Assembly: GCA_016000265.1 (NCBI GenBank)
Contig: JAECRL010000009.1
Span: forward strand, 102,172-166,171
Source: Burkholderiales bacterium
GTDB lineage: Bacteria > Pseudomonadota > Gammaproteobacteria > Burkholderiales > Burkholderiaceae_C
Direction: 5' to 3'
DNA: 64,000 nt
Of this stretch, positions 27,226 to 43,459 are shown in pieces. The position numbers and the translations under genes are program-made. Position 1 is the first letter of the stretch. Each line of letters begins with the position of its first letter. Below the pieces are notes generated by a model. It searched no databases and was not told the origin of the DNA. It saw only the letters and a list, made by a program, of their open reading frames with translations.

Positions 27226-29820
27226 ATGTTGCAAGCCTACCGCCAACACGTTGCCGAGCGCGCCGCTCTTGGCATCCCCCCGCTGCCCCTGACCGCGCCT
27301 CAAGTCGCCGAGCTGATCGAGCTGATCAAGAACCCGCCCGCTGGCGAAGATGCCGTCCTGCTCGACTTGCTGACCCACCGCGTTCCCCCGGGCGTGGACG
27401 ACGCCGCCAAGGTCAAGGCCTCCTTCCTGTCGGCCGTGGCTCACGGTGACGTCACCGTCGCCCTGATCTCCAAGGCCAAGGCCACCGAGCTGCTGGGCAC
27501 CATGGTTGGCGGCTACAACGTCAAGCCCCTGATCGACCTGCTGACCAGCGCCGAAGTCGGCACCGTGGCCGCCGAAGCCCTGAAGAAAACCCTGCTGATG
27601 TTCGACGCGTTCCACGACGTCACCGAACTCTCCAAGGCAGGCAACGCCAACGCCAAGGCCGTGATCCAGTCGTGGGCCGACGCCGAGTGGTTCACCACCC
27701 GCCCGAAGGTCGCCGAAAAGATCACCGTGACCGTGTTCAAGGTGCCTGGTGAGACCAACACCGACGACCTGTCGCCCGCTCCGGACGCCTGGAGCCGCCC
27801 TGACATCCCCATGCACTACCTGGCGATGCTCAAGAACACCCGTCCTGACGCGGCCTTCAAGCCCGAAGAAGACGGCAAGCGCGGCCCGATGCAGTTCATC
27901 GAAGACCTCAAGAAGAAGGGCAACCTGGTCGCCTACGTCGGCGACGTGGTCGGCACCGGCTCTTCGCGCAAGTCGGCCACCAACAGCGTGATCTGGGCCA
28001 CCGGCGAAGACATCCCGTTCGTTCCCAACAAGCGCTTCGGCGGTGTGACCCTGGGCGGCAAGATCGCCCCCATCTTCTTCAACACGCAGGAAGACTCCGG
28101 CTCGTTGCCCATCGAAGTGGACGTGACCGCGTTCGAAATGGGCGACGTGATCGACGTGTACCCGTACGAAGGCAAGATCGAGAAGAACGGCGCCGTGGCC
28201 GCCAAGTTCGAGTTGAAGTCGCAAGTCCTGCTGGACGAAGTCCAGGCAGGCGGCCGCATCAACCTGATCATCGGTCGCTCGCTGACGGCCAAGGCACGCG
28301 AGTTCCTGGGCCTGCCCGCCTCCACCGCCTTCCGCCTGCCCCAGGCCCCGGTCGACAGCGGCAAGGGCTTCACCCTGGCGCAGAAGATGGTCGGTCGCGC
28401 GGTCGGCCTGCCTGAAGGCCAGGGCGTGCGTCCCGGCACCTACTGCGAGCCGAAGATGACCACCGTGGGTTCGCAAGACACCACCGGCCCGATGACCCGC
28501 GACGAACTGAAGGACCTGGCTTGCCTGGGCTTCTCGGCTGACCTGGTCATGCAATCGTTCTGCCACACGGCCGCTTACCCCAAGCCCGTGGACGTGAAGA
28601 TGCACCGCGAGCTGCCCGCCTTCATCAGCAACCGCGGCGGCGTGGCCCTGCGTCCGGGCGACGGCGTGATCCACTCGTGGCTGAACCGCCTGCTGCTGCC
28701 CGACACCGTCGGCACCGGTGGCGACTCGCACACCCGCTTCCCCATCGGCATCTCCTTCCCCGCCGGTTCGGGCCTGGTCGCCTTCGGCGCTGCCACGGGC
28801 GTGATGCCCCTGGACATGCCCGAGTCGGTGCTGGTGCGCTTCAAGGGCGAGATGCAGCCCGGCGTCACCCTGCGTGACCTGGTGCACGCCATCCCCCTGT
28901 ACGCCATCAAGGCTGGTCTGCTGACCGTGGCCAAGGCCGGCAAGAAGAACATCTTCTCGGGCCGCGTGCTGGAAATCGAAGGCCTGCCGAACCTGAAGGT
29001 CGAGCAAGCGTTCGAGCTGTCTGATGCTTCCGCCGAGCGCTCTGCCGCCGGCTGCACCATCAAGCTGAACAAGGAACCGGTTGCCGAGTACCTGAAGTCG
29101 AACATCGTTCTGATGAAGAACATGATCGCCGACGGCTACGCCGACGCCCGCACCCTGCAGCGCCGCATCGACGCCCAGGAAGCCTGGCTGGCCAACCAGA
29201 CCCTGCTGGAAGCCGACGCCGACGCCGAGTACGCCGCCATCATCGAGATCGACCTGGCCGACATCAAGGAACCCATCGTCTGCTGCCCGAACGACCCGGA
29301 CGACGCCAAGTTCCTGTCCGAAGTCGCCGGCACCAAGATCGACGAAGCCTTCATCGGTTCGTGCATGACCAACATCGGTCACTTCCGCGCCGCTGGCAAG
29401 CTGCTGGAAGGCAAGAAGGACATCCCGGTGCGCCTGTGGGTCGCCCCGCCGACCAAGATGGACGCCGCCGAGCTGACCAAGGAAGGCTTCTACAACACCT
29501 TCGGCACCGCCGGCGCTCGCACCGAGATGCCGGGCTGCTCGCTGTGCATGGGCAACCAGGCGCAGATCAAGGAAGGCTCGACCTGCATCTCGACCTCGAC
29601 GCGCAACTTCCCGAACCGCCTGGGCAAGAACACCAACGTGTTCCTGGGCTCGGCCGAGTTGACCGCCGTGGCCTCCAAGCTGGGCAAGCTGCCGACGCCG
29701 GCCGAGTACCTGGCCGAAATCGGCGTGGTCACGAAGGACTCGGACAAGATCTACAAGTACATGAACTTCAACCAGATTGAAGAGTACGTGGAGACGGCCA
29801 AGGGCGTGAAAGCCGCCTGA
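27226..29820 (+). CDS. acnB: Bifunctional aconitate hydratase 2 / 2-methylisocitrate dehydratase
   Basis: Main TCA-cycle aconitase; in other bacteria AcnB also hydrates 2-methyl-cis-aconitate, completing the methylcitrate cycle. The 864-aa protein starts [22 protein letters not shown] behind an AGGTGA site. It has the AcnB-specific N-terminal HEAT-like domain (1-160) and swivel domain (about 165-370, containing [15 protein letters not shown]), then the catalytic domains. Fe-S ligands are Cys713 ([12 protein letters not shown]), Cys771 and Cys774 (PGCSLC). It lies directly after the prp region, which fits a shared role in 2-methylisocitrate formation. Confidence 0.97.
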   Translation: MLQAYRQHVAERAALGIPPLPLTAPQVAELIELIKNPPAGEDAVLLDLLTHRVPPGVDDAAKVKASFLSAVAHGDVTVALISKAKATELLGTMVGGYNVKPLIDLLTSAEVGTVAAEALKKTLLMFDAFHDVTELSKAGNANAKAVIQSWADAEWFTTRPKVAEKITVTVFKVPGETNTDDLSPAPDAWSRPDIPMHYLAMLKNTRPDAAFKPEEDGKRGPMQFIEDLKKKGNLVAYVGDVVGTGSSRKSATNSVIWATGEDIPFVPNKRFGGVTLGGKIAPIFFNTQEDSGSLPIEVDVTAFEMGDVIDVYPYEGKIEKNGAVAAKFELKSQVLLDEVQAGGRINLIIGRSLTAKAREFLGLPASTAFRLPQAPVDSGKGFTLAQKMVGRAVGLPEGQGVRPGTYCEPKMTTVGSQDTTGPMTRDELKDLACLGFSADLVMQSFCHTAAYPKPVDVKMHRELPAFISNRGGVALRPGDGVIHSWLNRLLLPDTVGTGGDSHTRFPIGISFPAGSGLVAFGAATGVMPLDMPESVLVRFKGEMQPGVTLRDLVHAIPLYAIKAGLLTVAKAGKKNIFSGRVLEIEGLPNLKVEQAFELSDASAERSAAGCTIKLNKEPVAEYLKSNIVLMKNMIADGYADARTLQRRIDAQEAWLANQTLLEADADAEYAAIIEIDLADIKEPIVCCPNDPDDAKFLSEVAGTKIDEAFIGSCMTNIGHFRAAGKLLEGKKDIPVRLWVAPPTKMDAAELTKEGFYNTFGTAGARTEMPGCSLCMGNQAQIKEGSTCISTSTRNFPNRLGKNTNVFLGSAELTAVASKLGKLPTPAEYLAEIGVVTKDSDKIYKYMNFNQIEEYVETAKGVKAA

Positions 29821-29872
29821 TCGCGGCTGGATCCGATCGAACGCACCCTGGCCCAGGCCGGGGTCGACACGA

Positions 29873-29903
29873 AGCCCATCCGGGAAACCGGGTGGGCTTT
29901 TTT
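29873..29903 (+). terminator. Rho-independent terminator of acnB
   Basis: An 11-bp stem (AGCCCATCCGG / CCGGGTGGGCT, one G-U pair) closed by a GAAA tetraloop and followed by six T residues, 52 bp after the acnB stop. Confidence 0.9.
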
Positions 29904-29979
29904 CATGCCACCAAACAGGGGGGACGTGCGTGAGCCCCCGGTCATCCCTGAGAACGTTTAACGTTTTCGTGTGAGATAT

Positions 29980-29999
29980 TGAGCGCATGCGAGCGCTCA
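29980..29999. promoter_or_regulatory. Palindrome at the tetR start, candidate autoregulatory operator
   Basis: TGAGCGC-N6-GCGCTCA, perfect 7-bp arms, just upstream of the probable TetR start at 30035 and spanning an alternative ATG at 29987. TetR repressors commonly bind such palindromes next to their own gene. A second short repeat, AACGTTTAACGTT, lies about 25 bp upstream. Confidence 0.5.
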
Positions 30000-30034
30000 G
30001 ATTCGAGCCCGACTCGCCACCAGCTCGAACGCCC

Positions 30035-30721
30035 ATGAACGCCCTCACCGAAGTCACACCACCGGCACGCACCTACCGCGGCGAAACCGCCGACGCCCGA
30101 CGCCAGCAGCGCCGGGTCAAGCTGCTGGAGGCGGCGCTCGACTGCTTCGCGTCGCACGGCATCGCCCGCACGACAATGCGCGACATCTGCTCTCAGGCGC
30201 GCCTGACCGATCGCTACTTTTACGAGGCCTTCCGCAACACCGGGGACGCCTACGAGGCCGTCTACGCGTGGCAGAAAGACCTGCTGCTGGCGCGCATCCT
30301 GAGCGCCATGGCCGATGCGCCGCCAACCCTCATCGAGCAGGCGCGAAGCGGGCTGAGCGCCTTCTACGCCTTCTTGCGTGAGGACCCGCGCCGCGCCCAC
30401 GTGCTGCTGATCGACGGCGTCAACCCATGCAGCCAAGCCAGCAACGAGTGCGTTCGCCAGGCCCTGGGCGAGTACATCCCCGTGATCCAGGCGGCGGCCT
30501 TGCGCATCTACCCGCGCATCAAGCGGGACTTCAACGTGGAGATGATGGCGCGGGGGCTCCTGGGCATGGCGGTGCAGGTGGGCTCCGTGTGGGCGCGCGA
30601 CGGCTTCGAGCAGCCACTGCAGGAGCTGCTGGACCACAACCTCTACGCCTGGCGCGGGCTGGATCAGTGGGTGGAAGACATGATCGCCGCCAAAAAAGAC
30701 GCGATTCAGCAGCCGGCCTGA
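30035..30721 (+). CDS. TetR/AcrR-family transcriptional regulator
   Basis: A 228-aa regulator with an N-terminal TetR helix-turn-helix (about residues 20-75: LLEAALDCFASHGIARTTMRDICSQARLTDRYFYEAFRNTGDAYEAVY) and a helical ligand-binding C-terminus. The start is uncertain: ATG 30035 is used because the alternative ATG at 29987 falls inside a palindrome that looks like an operator; neither has a good ribosome site. Neighbours are the acnB terminator and a convergent peptidase gene, so no obvious target operon. Ligand and regulon unknown. Confidence 0.85.
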   Translation: MNALTEVTPPARTYRGETADARRQQRRVKLLEAALDCFASHGIARTTMRDICSQARLTDRYFYEAFRNTGDAYEAVYAWQKDLLLARILSAMADAPPTLIEQARSGLSAFYAFLREDPRRAHVLLIDGVNPCSQASNECVRQALGEYIPVIQAAALRIYPRIKRDFNVEMMARGLLGMAVQVGSVWARDGFEQPLQELLDHNLYAWRGLDQWVEDMIAAKKDAIQQPA

Positions 30722-30738
30722 GCGCCCGCGGGCCTGAG

Positions 30739-31314
30739 TCAGGCGCGCACGCCCGGTGGGGCCCACAACCCGGCATCTCGGGCCGTGAGCCACAGCCGGC
30801 AGTCGAACTCGAACTGGTGGTAGGCCGGCTCCATGTGCGTGCACAAGGCGTAGAAGGCCTTGTCGTGCTCGCGCTCCTTGAGGTGAGCCAGCTCGTGCAC
30901 CACGATCATCTGCAGGAACTCGGGCGGGGCGTCGCGGAACACCGTGGCCACGCGGATCTCGCGCTTGGCCTTGAGCTGGCCGCCCTGCACGCGCGAGATG
31001 CGGGTGTGCGTGCCCAGCGCGTGCTGAATGACCTTGATCTTGCTGTCGTAGGCCACCTTGCTGAGGGGCTCGGCGCCGCGCAGGTGGCGTGAGCGCAGCT
31101 CGGTGACGTGGTCGTACAGGGCCTTGTCGGTGCGGATGTCGTGTGCGCCGGGGTAGCGCGCGCGCAGCACCTCGCCCAGCTTGCCCGCGTCGATCAGGGC
31201 CTGAACCTGCTGCTGCAGGTGTGCCGGGTAGCCGCCCAGGTAGTTGAGGGCTCGCGGCGAGGGGTTGAGCGGGATGGGCCGGGGCACGGTGGGCACGGTG
31301 GGCACGGTGGACAA
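30739..31314 (-). CDS. YgjP-like (DUF45) zinc metallopeptidase
   Basis: Up to 191 aa. The zinc-metalloprotease motif is HELAHLKEREHDKAF with a third ligand region HMEPAYHQFEFDCR, characteristic of the YgjP/DUF45 (WLM/SprT-like gluzincin) family. The upstream part (SKVAYDSKIKVIQHALGTHTRISRVQGGQLKAKREIRVA) also fits. The first codon is TTG. Residues 2-10 (STVPTVPTV) are encoded by a 9-bp tandem repeat that also offers in-frame GTG codons, so the true start could lie a few residues later. Substrate unknown. Confidence 0.8.
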   Translation of the reverse strand: MSTVPTVPTVPRPIPLNPSPRALNYLGGYPAHLQQQVQALIDAGKLGEVLRARYPGAHDIRTDKALYDHVTELRSRHLRGAEPLSKVAYDSKIKVIQHALGTHTRISRVQGGQLKAKREIRVATVFRDAPPEFLQMIVVHELAHLKEREHDKAFYALCTHMEPAYHQFEFDCRLWLTARDAGLWAPPGVRA

Positions 31315-31317
31315 GGT
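31282..31317. repeat. 9-bp tandem repeat at the peptidase 5' end
   Basis: GGGCACGGT is repeated three times (31282-31308), followed by a degenerate fourth copy (GGACAAGGT). It encodes repeated T-V-P at the N-terminus of the metallopeptidase and covers its possible start codons. Confidence 0.8.
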
Positions 31318-31334
31318 GACGAGGGGGATCGCAG

Positions 31335-31360
31335 GATCAGGGCGCGATCAGGGCGCGATC
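31335..31360. repeat. 11-bp tandem duplication at the exonuclease I stop codon
   Basis: GATCAGGGCGC occurs twice in a row, followed by GATC. The sbcB stop codon (31348-31350, minus strand) lies in the second copy; the first copy is the same sequence duplicated just beyond the gene. Confidence 0.75.
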
Positions 31361-32811
31361 TGCTCGGCGTGGTCGTACAGCGCGCCCAGGATGGCCTGGC
31401 CGCGTTCGTCGTCTTCGGGCAGTTGCTCCATGAGCTCGTCGATGCGCTCGAAGAAAGCCGCCAGCGTCATGCCCCCGCCCACGCCCTCGTGCAGGCGGGC
31501 CGAGCGCAGCTCGTGCCAGCGCGCCTGCTCCTCGTCGTTGAGCGTGTGCGGGAAGTTGCGGGCGCGGTAGCGAAACAGCACCTCGTCCAGTCGTTCATCG
31601 GCGAAGTCGGGGTGTTTGTCGGCCAGGGCCTCGGGTGACAGGGTTTTGAGGCGCTGCAGGGTGCGGCGGTCCTCGTTGCCGACGAAGCCGCCGTAGAGGT
31701 TCTCGTCCACGTCGGCTTCGCCTTGCCCCGGGCCGCCTTGGGGGCGGGTGTAGACCTCCGCCCAGATGCCGTCCATGCGGTGCGCGCCATCGGCCGCGAC
31801 CTGGGCGTGCTGCAGGGCCAGTTCGGTGTCCACGCCCCACTTCTGGCGCAGCTCGGGCGTCAGGATCTTGAGGTTGCCGATGACGATGGGCGACTTGTTG
31901 ATGTGCACGCTCTTGAGCGGCAGGCGGCTGACGCCTTCGGGCAGGTCGGTGGTTTTGGAGAACACGCGCAGGCGGATGTCTTCGGCGCTCAGGCCGAACA
32001 GCTCGGCGGGGTCGTGGGCCAGGTCCCACACCAGGATCTCGTTTTTGTTGCTAGGGTGCTGGGCCAGGGGGTAGACCAGCGCCATGCAGCCACGCTCGTG
32101 CCCGTACATGCCGGAGATGTGCAGGAAGGGCTTCCAGTTGGGGCGGGGGCGGTCCAGGCCGGCTTCGGCCAGCACGGCGTCCTTCTTGCGCAATTTGAGG
32201 CAGAAGTCCCAGAGCTTGGGCTGCGCCTGCTTGATCAGGCGGGCCAGGGCGATGGTGGCGCGCACGTCCGACAAGGCGTCGTGAGCGGCCTCGTGGCTCA
32301 GGCCATTGGCGGCGGTCAGGTGCTCCAGTTTGAAGGAGGGGCGGCCGTCTTCGTGCTGAGGCCACTGGATGCCGTCGGGTCGCAGGGCCCAGGTGCAGCG
32401 CACCACATCGAGCAGGTCCCAGCGGCCGCAGCCGTTTTGCCACTCGCGCGCATAGGGGTCGATCAGGTTGCGCCAGAACAGGTGGCGCGTGACCTCGTCG
32501 TCGAAGCGGATGGTGTTGTAGCCCACGCCCACGGTGTGGGGCTGCGCGAGTTCGCGCTCGATGGCGTCGGCAAAGGCGTGTTCGGGCACGCCACGCTCCA
32601 GGCAGGTCTGCGGCAGGATGCCGGTGAGCAGGCAGGCTTCGGGGTCGGGCAGCGTGTCGGGCGCGGGCTGGCAGTACTGCATCAGCGGCTCACCGACCTC
32701 GTTGAGGTCGGCGTCGGTGCGCACACCGGCGAACTGCGAGGGGCGGTCGCGGCGGGGGACGCGGCCGAAGGTTTCGTAGTCGTGCCAGTAGAAGGTGAAG
32801 TCGGTGCTCAT
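31348..32811 (-). CDS. sbcB: Exodeoxyribonuclease I
   Basis: 3'-5' single-strand DNA exonuclease of recombination and mismatch repair. The 487-aa protein begins MSTDFTFYWHDYETFG (DEDD exonuclease Exo I motif with catalytic D and E). It contains VGYNTIRFDDEVTRHLFWRNL, AAHDALSDVRATIALA (Exo III motif) and the SH3-like and C-terminal helical domains typical of SbcB (HISGMYGHERGCMALV; FRYRARNFPHTLNDEEQARW). The length is close to the E. coli protein (475 aa). Start 32811 matches the family. Confidence 0.95.
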   Translation of the reverse strand: MSTDFTFYWHDYETFGRVPRRDRPSQFAGVRTDADLNEVGEPLMQYCQPAPDTLPDPEACLLTGILPQTCLERGVPEHAFADAIERELAQPHTVGVGYNTIRFDDEVTRHLFWRNLIDPYAREWQNGCGRWDLLDVVRCTWALRPDGIQWPQHEDGRPSFKLEHLTAANGLSHEAAHDALSDVRATIALARLIKQAQPKLWDFCLKLRKKDAVLAEAGLDRPRPNWKPFLHISGMYGHERGCMALVYPLAQHPSNKNEILVWDLAHDPAELFGLSAEDIRLRVFSKTTDLPEGVSRLPLKSVHINKSPIVIGNLKILTPELRQKWGVDTELALQHAQVAADGAHRMDGIWAEVYTRPQGGPGQGEADVDENLYGGFVGNEDRRTLQRLKTLSPEALADKHPDFADERLDEVLFRYRARNFPHTLNDEEQARWHELRSARLHEGVGGGMTLAAFFERIDELMEQLPEDDERGQAILGALYDHAEQIAP

Positions 32812-32923
32812 GCGATCAGGGCGTGGGTGCAGGCCAGAACAGGCCGGGTCGCCTGCATTGTCCTGCATCGCCGAAGGCGGCACGCCCGGCTGGCCCCACC
32901 CGAGGGAGGCCACCGTCGGTGGG

Positions 32924-34045
32924 TCAGCGCTTGCGCAGCACCACGCTGCCGACCGAGTAGCCGGCGCCGAAGGAGCAGATCACGCCCACGTCGCCCGACG
33001 CCAGGTCAGCGCGGAACTTGTGGAAGGCGATGATGGAGCCGGCCGACGAGGTGTTGGCGAACTCGTCGAGGATGAGTGGGGCGACCTCGGCCGTGACCTC
33101 GCCGCCGGTGAGCTTCTTGACGATGAGCTGGTTCATCGACAGGTTGGCCTGGTGCAGCCAGAAGCGACGCACGTCAGCGGGCGCCAGGCTCACGTCGCTC
33201 AGTTGCGACTCGATGTGGGCGGCGGCGATGGGCACCACCTCCTTGAAGACCTTGCGGCCCTCCTGGCGGAAGGTCTTGTCGCGGGCGTTGGGGTCGCTGT
33301 CTTCGCTGCGGTTGAGGTAGCCGAAGTTGTTGCGGATGTTGTTGGAGAACTGCGTGGCCAGCTTGGAGCCCAGCACCTCCCATTGCTCAGTCGACGTGGC
33401 CGTGTCGGCGCGCTCGACGACGGTGGCGGTGGCCACGTCACCGAAGATGAAATGGCAATCGCGGTCCTTCCACTCCTGGTGGCCGGAGGTGATTTCGGGG
33501 TTGACGACCAGCACGCACCGGGCCGAGCCGGTGCGCACGGCGTTGACCGCTTGCTCCAGGCCGAAGGTGGCGGCCGAGCAGGCCACGTTCATGTCGTAGC
33601 CGTAGCCGCGTGCGCCGATGGCGTTCTGGATCTCGATGGCGATGGCGGGGTAGGCGCGCTGCAGGTTGGAGCACGAGCAGATCACGGCGTCGATGTCGTC
33701 GCCCGTCTTGCCGGCGGCGGCCATGGCCTTGCGAGCGGCTTCGACGCCGATTTCGGCCAGCATGGAGAGCTGGTCGTCGCTGCGCTCTTTCAAGCGCGGG
33801 TGCATGCGGGTGGGGTCGAGGATGCCCTCTTTGTCCATCACGTAGCGCTGCTTGATGCCCGAGGCCTTTTCGATGAATTCGGCGCTGGAGTGGACCAGGG
33901 GCTGCACCGCGCCCGCCTCGATCTGAGCGGCGTGCTCGGCGTTGAACAGGTCAACGTAGGCGTTGAACGACTCGACCAGCTCGGCATTGGTGATGGTGTG
34001 CGGGGGCTGGTACAGGCCCGTTCCGCTGATGACAACTGCGCTCAT
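32924..34045 (-). CDS. 3-oxoacyl-ACP synthase III family protein (long type)
   Basis: Thiolase-fold condensing enzyme of 373 aa starting [18 protein letters not shown]. The triad is seen as Cys156 ([10 protein letters not shown]), His in [13 protein letters not shown] and Asn in [10 protein letters not shown]. It is longer than ordinary FabH (about 320 aa) because of an insertion around residues 40-75 ([26 protein letters not shown]). That feature belongs to a subgroup of FabH paralogues in beta- and gammaproteobacteria, some proposed to feed fatty-acid degradation intermediates into synthesis. It is not beside fab genes, so it is probably not the housekeeping FabH. It is divergent from the hybrid kinase gene with a 91-bp gap. 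Confidence 0.88.
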   Translation of the reverse strand: MSAVVISGTGLYQPPHTITNAELVESFNAYVDLFNAEHAAQIEAGAVQPLVHSSAEFIEKASGIKQRYVMDKEGILDPTRMHPRLKERSDDQLSMLAEIGVEAARKAMAAAGKTGDDIDAVICSCSNLQRAYPAIAIEIQNAIGARGYGYDMNVACSAATFGLEQAVNAVRTGSARCVLVVNPEITSGHQEWKDRDCHFIFGDVATATVVERADTATSTEQWEVLGSKLATQFSNNIRNNFGYLNRSEDSDPNARDKTFRQEGRKVFKEVVPIAAAHIESQLSDVSLAPADVRRFWLHQANLSMNQLIVKKLTGGEVTAEVAPLILDEFANTSSAGSIIAFHKFRADLASGDVGVICSFGAGYSVGSVVLRKR

Positions 34046-34136
34046 GGCATCGGAATCCCAGACGAAAACCCGAATTCTGCCACCTTTCCCTGGATGAGCA
34101 GGCTGTGCGAGGATGGGCGCATGCATGGAGATCTCG

Positions 34137-37558
<3,422 letters not shown>

Positions 37559-37562
<4 letters not shown>

Positions 37563-38254
37563 AAGGGCACGGCGCTGAGCAGGTGCAAGCGCTCGCCGCT
37601 GCGCGGGTGAGGCAGGCTGAGCTCGGCAGCGTGCAGCATCATGCGCTGCGTCGGCGCCGACTCGGGGCCGTACAGTTCGTCCCCCAGGATCGGGTGCCCC
37701 AGCGCCAGCAGGTGCACGCGCAACTGATGAGAGCGCCCGGTGACGGGCTCCAGCGACACACGCGTGCGGCCCACCGGGCCCGACAAAGGGTCGCGCTCGA
37801 GCACGCGGTAGCGGGTCAACGAGGGCTTGCCGTGCTCGAAGCACACCCTCTGCCGCGGCCGGCGGGGCCAATCGGTGATCAGGGGCAGGTCGACCACCCC
37901 CTCCTGCGCGACCACGAGGCCCTGCACCCAGGCCTCGTAACGCTTGTCGACGCGGCGATCGGCGAACGCCACGCTGAGCGCACGCTGCATGTCCGCACCG
38001 CGCCCCAGCACGAGCAGGCCGGAGGTGGCCATGTCCAGGCGGTGCACGATCAAGGCGTCGGGCCAACGCCGCTGCACCCGCGCGGCCAGGCAGTCGGCGC
38101 GCGCCTCGCCCCGCCCCGGCACCGACAGCAAACCCGCCGGCTTGACGACGACAACCAGGTCTTCATCGACGAACACCACGTCCAGCCCCTCGTCGGGCGG
38201 CGGGCGGTAGTCGATGGGTGCGGGCTGGGCGGGCTGAAGGAACAGCTCAGGCAT
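37559..38254 (-). CDS. RluA-family 23S rRNA/tRNA pseudouridine synthase
   Basis: A 231-aa enzyme beginning MPELFLQPAQPAPIDY. It carries the catalytic RluA motif with aspartate, VHRLDMATSGLLVL, the preceding VVVVKPAGLLSVPGRG segment, and the C-terminal GRSHQLRVHLLALGHPILGDELYG block. The size and absence of an S4 domain resemble RluA (23S position 746 / tRNA position 32) rather than RluC/D, but the target base cannot be fixed from sequence alone. Its stop overlaps the kinase stop by 4 bp (convergent). It lies 5 bp after the transporter gene, so the two are likely cotranscribed. Confidence 0.88.
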
Positions 38255-38259
38255 GGCGC

Positions 38260-39276
38260 TCACACCAAGCGACGGGCGCCGCCATCGCCTCGGGCGGCGT
38301 AACGCCGCGCCATCACGGCGCACACGAACAGCTGGATCTGGTGGTAGATCATGATGGGCAGCACCAGGACGCCCATGGCCGCGCTGCCGCCGAACAGGAG
38401 CTTGGCCATCGGCATGCCGGAGGCCAGCGTCTTCTTGGAGCCGCAGAACACCGCCACGATCTCGTCCTCCACGTCAAAGCCCAGCGCACGCGCCGCCCGC
38501 CGCGTGAACCAGAGCATGGGCAGCAGGAAGATCAGCGAGCCCACCACGGCCTCGGCCAGCAAGAGCGGGCCGTGGCGCGTCCATAGCCCATCTGCCACGG
38601 AGTCGCTGAAGGCCGACCAGACCATCAGCACGATCACGCCCTTGTCGAACACGCTGGTGACGGGCTTGACCTTGGCGAACCAGCCGGCCAGCCAGGGGCG
38701 CAGCAGGTGGCCCAGCACAAAGGGCAACAACAGCATCTGCGCGACCTTGAGCATGGTGGCACCCACGTCCAGGGCGCCGCTGTCCGCCCCCATGACCAGG
38801 CTGACCAGCAAGGGCGTGAGGAACACCCCCAGCAGGGTCGACAGCGTGGCGTTGAGCACGGCCGCGGCCACGTGCCCGCGCGCCGCCGCCGTCAGGGCCA
38901 CCGACGACGACACCGTGGAGGGCAGCACCGCCAGGAAGAAAAAGCCCATGAGCAGGTCGCGCGAAATCCAGGGCCCCAGCAACAGCGCACCCAACGCCCA
39001 CCACAGCGGGAACAGCACGTAGGTGCAGCTTTGCACCAGCAGGTGCAGCTTCCAGCGCGAGGCCCCGGACTTGAGGTTGTCGGTCGACAGGCCCATGCCG
39101 TGCAGGAAAAACAGCAGGAAGACGCCCACGTCGGTGACCTGCCCCATGCGCAGCGGCCCGTCGCTGCGGCCCCAGTCCGGCGCGAGCGAGGCCAGCCCCA
39201 CGGCGGCCACCATGCCCAGCAGGAACCAATCGACCGCACCGCGAGGCGGGCGTGAGGGGGCAGCGAAGCGCAACAT
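38260..39276 (-). CDS. BASS-family sodium-dependent transporter (YfeH-like)
   Basis: Integral membrane protein of 338 aa with about ten hydrophobic segments. It fits the bile acid:sodium symporter superfamily, YfeH-like branch: [46 protein letters not shown] (the conserved P-S/T-V-S-S-S stretch), [15 protein letters not shown] and [15 protein letters not shown]. The start is ATG 39276 ([22 protein letters not shown]). The substrate is unknown. It is divergent from acnA and upstream of the pseudouridine synthase. Confidence 0.87.
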   Translation of the reverse strand: MLRFAAPSRPPRGAVDWFLLGMVAAVGLASLAPDWGRSDGPLRMGQVTDVGVFLLFFLHGMGLSTDNLKSGASRWKLHLLVQSCTYVLFPLWWALGALLLGPWISRDLLMGFFFLAVLPSTVSSSVALTAAARGHVAAAVLNATLSTLLGVFLTPLLVSLVMGADSGALDVGATMLKVAQMLLLPFVLGHLLRPWLAGWFAKVKPVTSVFDKGVIVLMVWSAFSDSVADGLWTRHGPLLLAEAVVGSLIFLLPMLWFTRRAARALGFDVEDEIVAVFCGSKKTLASGMPMAKLLFGGSAAMGVLVLPIMIYHQIQLFVCAVMARRYAARGDGGARRLV

Positions 39277-39395
39277 GGGCAAAAGCGGCAAAAGAGGCGA
39301 ACAACAAAAGCAAGAGCCTAGCGCACTCAGGGTCACACGGTGCTGCCAGAATGGTTCGCAGGTCCGCCCCACACACCCACACCACAGGAGTTGCC

Positions 39396-42140
<2,745 letters not shown>

Positions 42141-42179
42141 TGGCGACTTGAAACCTGGCAAAGACAAGCGGACGCGACC

Positions 42180-43331
42180 ATGGCCGAGCCCTTCAAGAAC
42201 CTGATCGGCCCCGCCGTGGTGCAAACGGTCTCGCACCACCTGCGGCGCGTGGACCGGGGCTTCGACGCCCCGCGCTTCGAGGCGCTGGCCCTCGACGGCC
42301 TGGCGTCGCTGGAGTTCAAAGCCCGCGCCCAGCACCTCGCAGCGGCCTTGCTGGCCACGCTGCCCGAGGACTTCGACGCCTGCGCCAACTGGCTGGAGCG
42401 CAGCCTCAAAGTCGTGCCACCGCCGCGCCGCGAGCACGACCCCGACAAGGAACTGGGCAGCCTGGCCAGCGACGACAGCGGCGTGGGCGGCTGGGCCCTG
42501 TGGGCCTATGGCGAGGTGGTGGCCCAACGCGGCCTGCACCAGCCTGAGCGCGCCCTGCAGGCCCTGCACGCCATCACCCAGCGCTTCACGGCGGAGTTCG
42601 CCATCCGACCCTTCTTCGTGGCCCACCCCGAGGTGGTGCTGCGCACCTTGCACGCCTGGCAGCACGACCCCAGCGCGCACGTGCGCCGCCTGGTCAGCGA
42701 AGGCAGCCGCCCGCGCCTGCCCTGGGGGCTGCGCCTGCAGTCCCTGGTGGCCGACCCCTCGCCCACCCTGCCCCTGCTGCAAACCCTGCAGCACGACCCC
42801 AGCGAGTACGTGCGTCGCAGCGTGGCCAACCACCTCAACGACATCGGCAAGGACCACCCGACGGTGCTGGTGAATTGGGTCGAGGCGCATCGGCCAGGCG
42901 CCTCGGTGGATCACGTGCGCCTGCTCAGGCACGCCAGCCGCCACCTGATCAAACAAGGCCACGGTCCCATGCTGCGGGCCTGGGGCGTGGGCGAGCCCTT
43001 CGACGGCGACGTGACGCTGACGCTGTCGTCACCGCAGGTGCGCATGGGCGAGGCCGTCGACCTCAGCGTGACCCTGCGCTCCCGCTGCGCCCAGGCGCAA
43101 GAGCTGGAGGTGGACGTGCGCGTGCATTTCCGCAAGGCCGATGGGCAGGTGAAACCCAAGGCCTTCAAGGGGCGCCGCCTGAAGCTGGGCCCGGGCGAGC
43201 GGGTCAGCTGGGTGCACAAACTGTCTTTCAAACCGGTGAGCACGCGCGCGCTGCACCCCGGTGAGCAAGGCGTGGACGTGCAGGTCAACGGGGTGCCATC
43301 GGGCTGGCTGGGGTTGACCTTGCTGCCTTGA
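42180..43331 (+). CDS. DNA alkylation repair-like HEAT-repeat protein
   Basis: A 383-aa all-helical protein resembling the AlkC/AlkD superfamily of DNA glycosylases: LRRVDRGFDAPRFEALAL, LEFKARAQHLAAAL, and two diagnostic repeats HDPSAHVRRLVSEGSRPRLPWGLRLQ and HDPSEYVRRSVANHLNDIGKDHP. The C-terminal 110 residues (about 275-383: GDVTLTLSSPQVRMGEAVDLSVTLRS) look like a separate beta-rich domain. It lies 39 bp after acnA and could be cotranscribed. Glycosylase activity is inferred from the fold family; I cannot verify the catalytic aspartate. Confidence 0.8.
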   Translation: MAEPFKNLIGPAVVQTVSHHLRRVDRGFDAPRFEALALDGLASLEFKARAQHLAAALLATLPEDFDACANWLERSLKVVPPPRREHDPDKELGSLASDDSGVGGWALWAYGEVVAQRGLHQPERALQALHAITQRFTAEFAIRPFFVAHPEVVLRTLHAWQHDPSAHVRRLVSEGSRPRLPWGLRLQSLVADPSPTLPLLQTLQHDPSEYVRRSVANHLNDIGKDHPTVLVNWVEAHRPGASVDHVRLLRHASRHLIKQGHGPMLRAWGVGEPFDGDVTLTLSSPQVRMGEAVDLSVTLRSRCAQAQELEVDVRVHFRKADGQVKPKAFKGRRLKLGPGERVSWVHKLSFKPVSTRALHPGEQGVDVQVNGVPSGWLGLTLLP

Positions 43332-43400
43332 CCGGACGGCGGCTGGCAGGCATTGCACCCCAGCCTGCGCTCGCCGAGCCTCACTTGCTCGCAGCCCCCA

Positions 43401-43444
43401 TTGAACGGACTTCGTTTGATTGTTATGGTCAATAACATTCAAAC
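43401..43444 (+). promoter_or_regulatory. Lipase promoter with a large overlapping palindrome
   Basis: -35 TTGAAC (43401-43406), 17-nt spacer, -10 TATGGT (43424-43429). A 31-bp inverted repeat overlaps the spacer, -10 and start point: arms GTTTGATTGTTAT (43414-43426) and ATAACATTCAAAC (43432-43444), 12 of 13 pairs matching around GGTCA. The ribosome site (GAGGAG) follows directly. This is the geometry of a repressor operator. The cognate regulator is not adjacent. Confidence 0.65.
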
Positions 43445-43459
43445 GAGGAGCCCGTCACC

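Noticed and set aside
27067..30072. 1001-codon minus-strand frame opposite acnB
   Set aside because: Shadow frame; it crosses the acnB terminator and the TetR gene and shows no protein motif.
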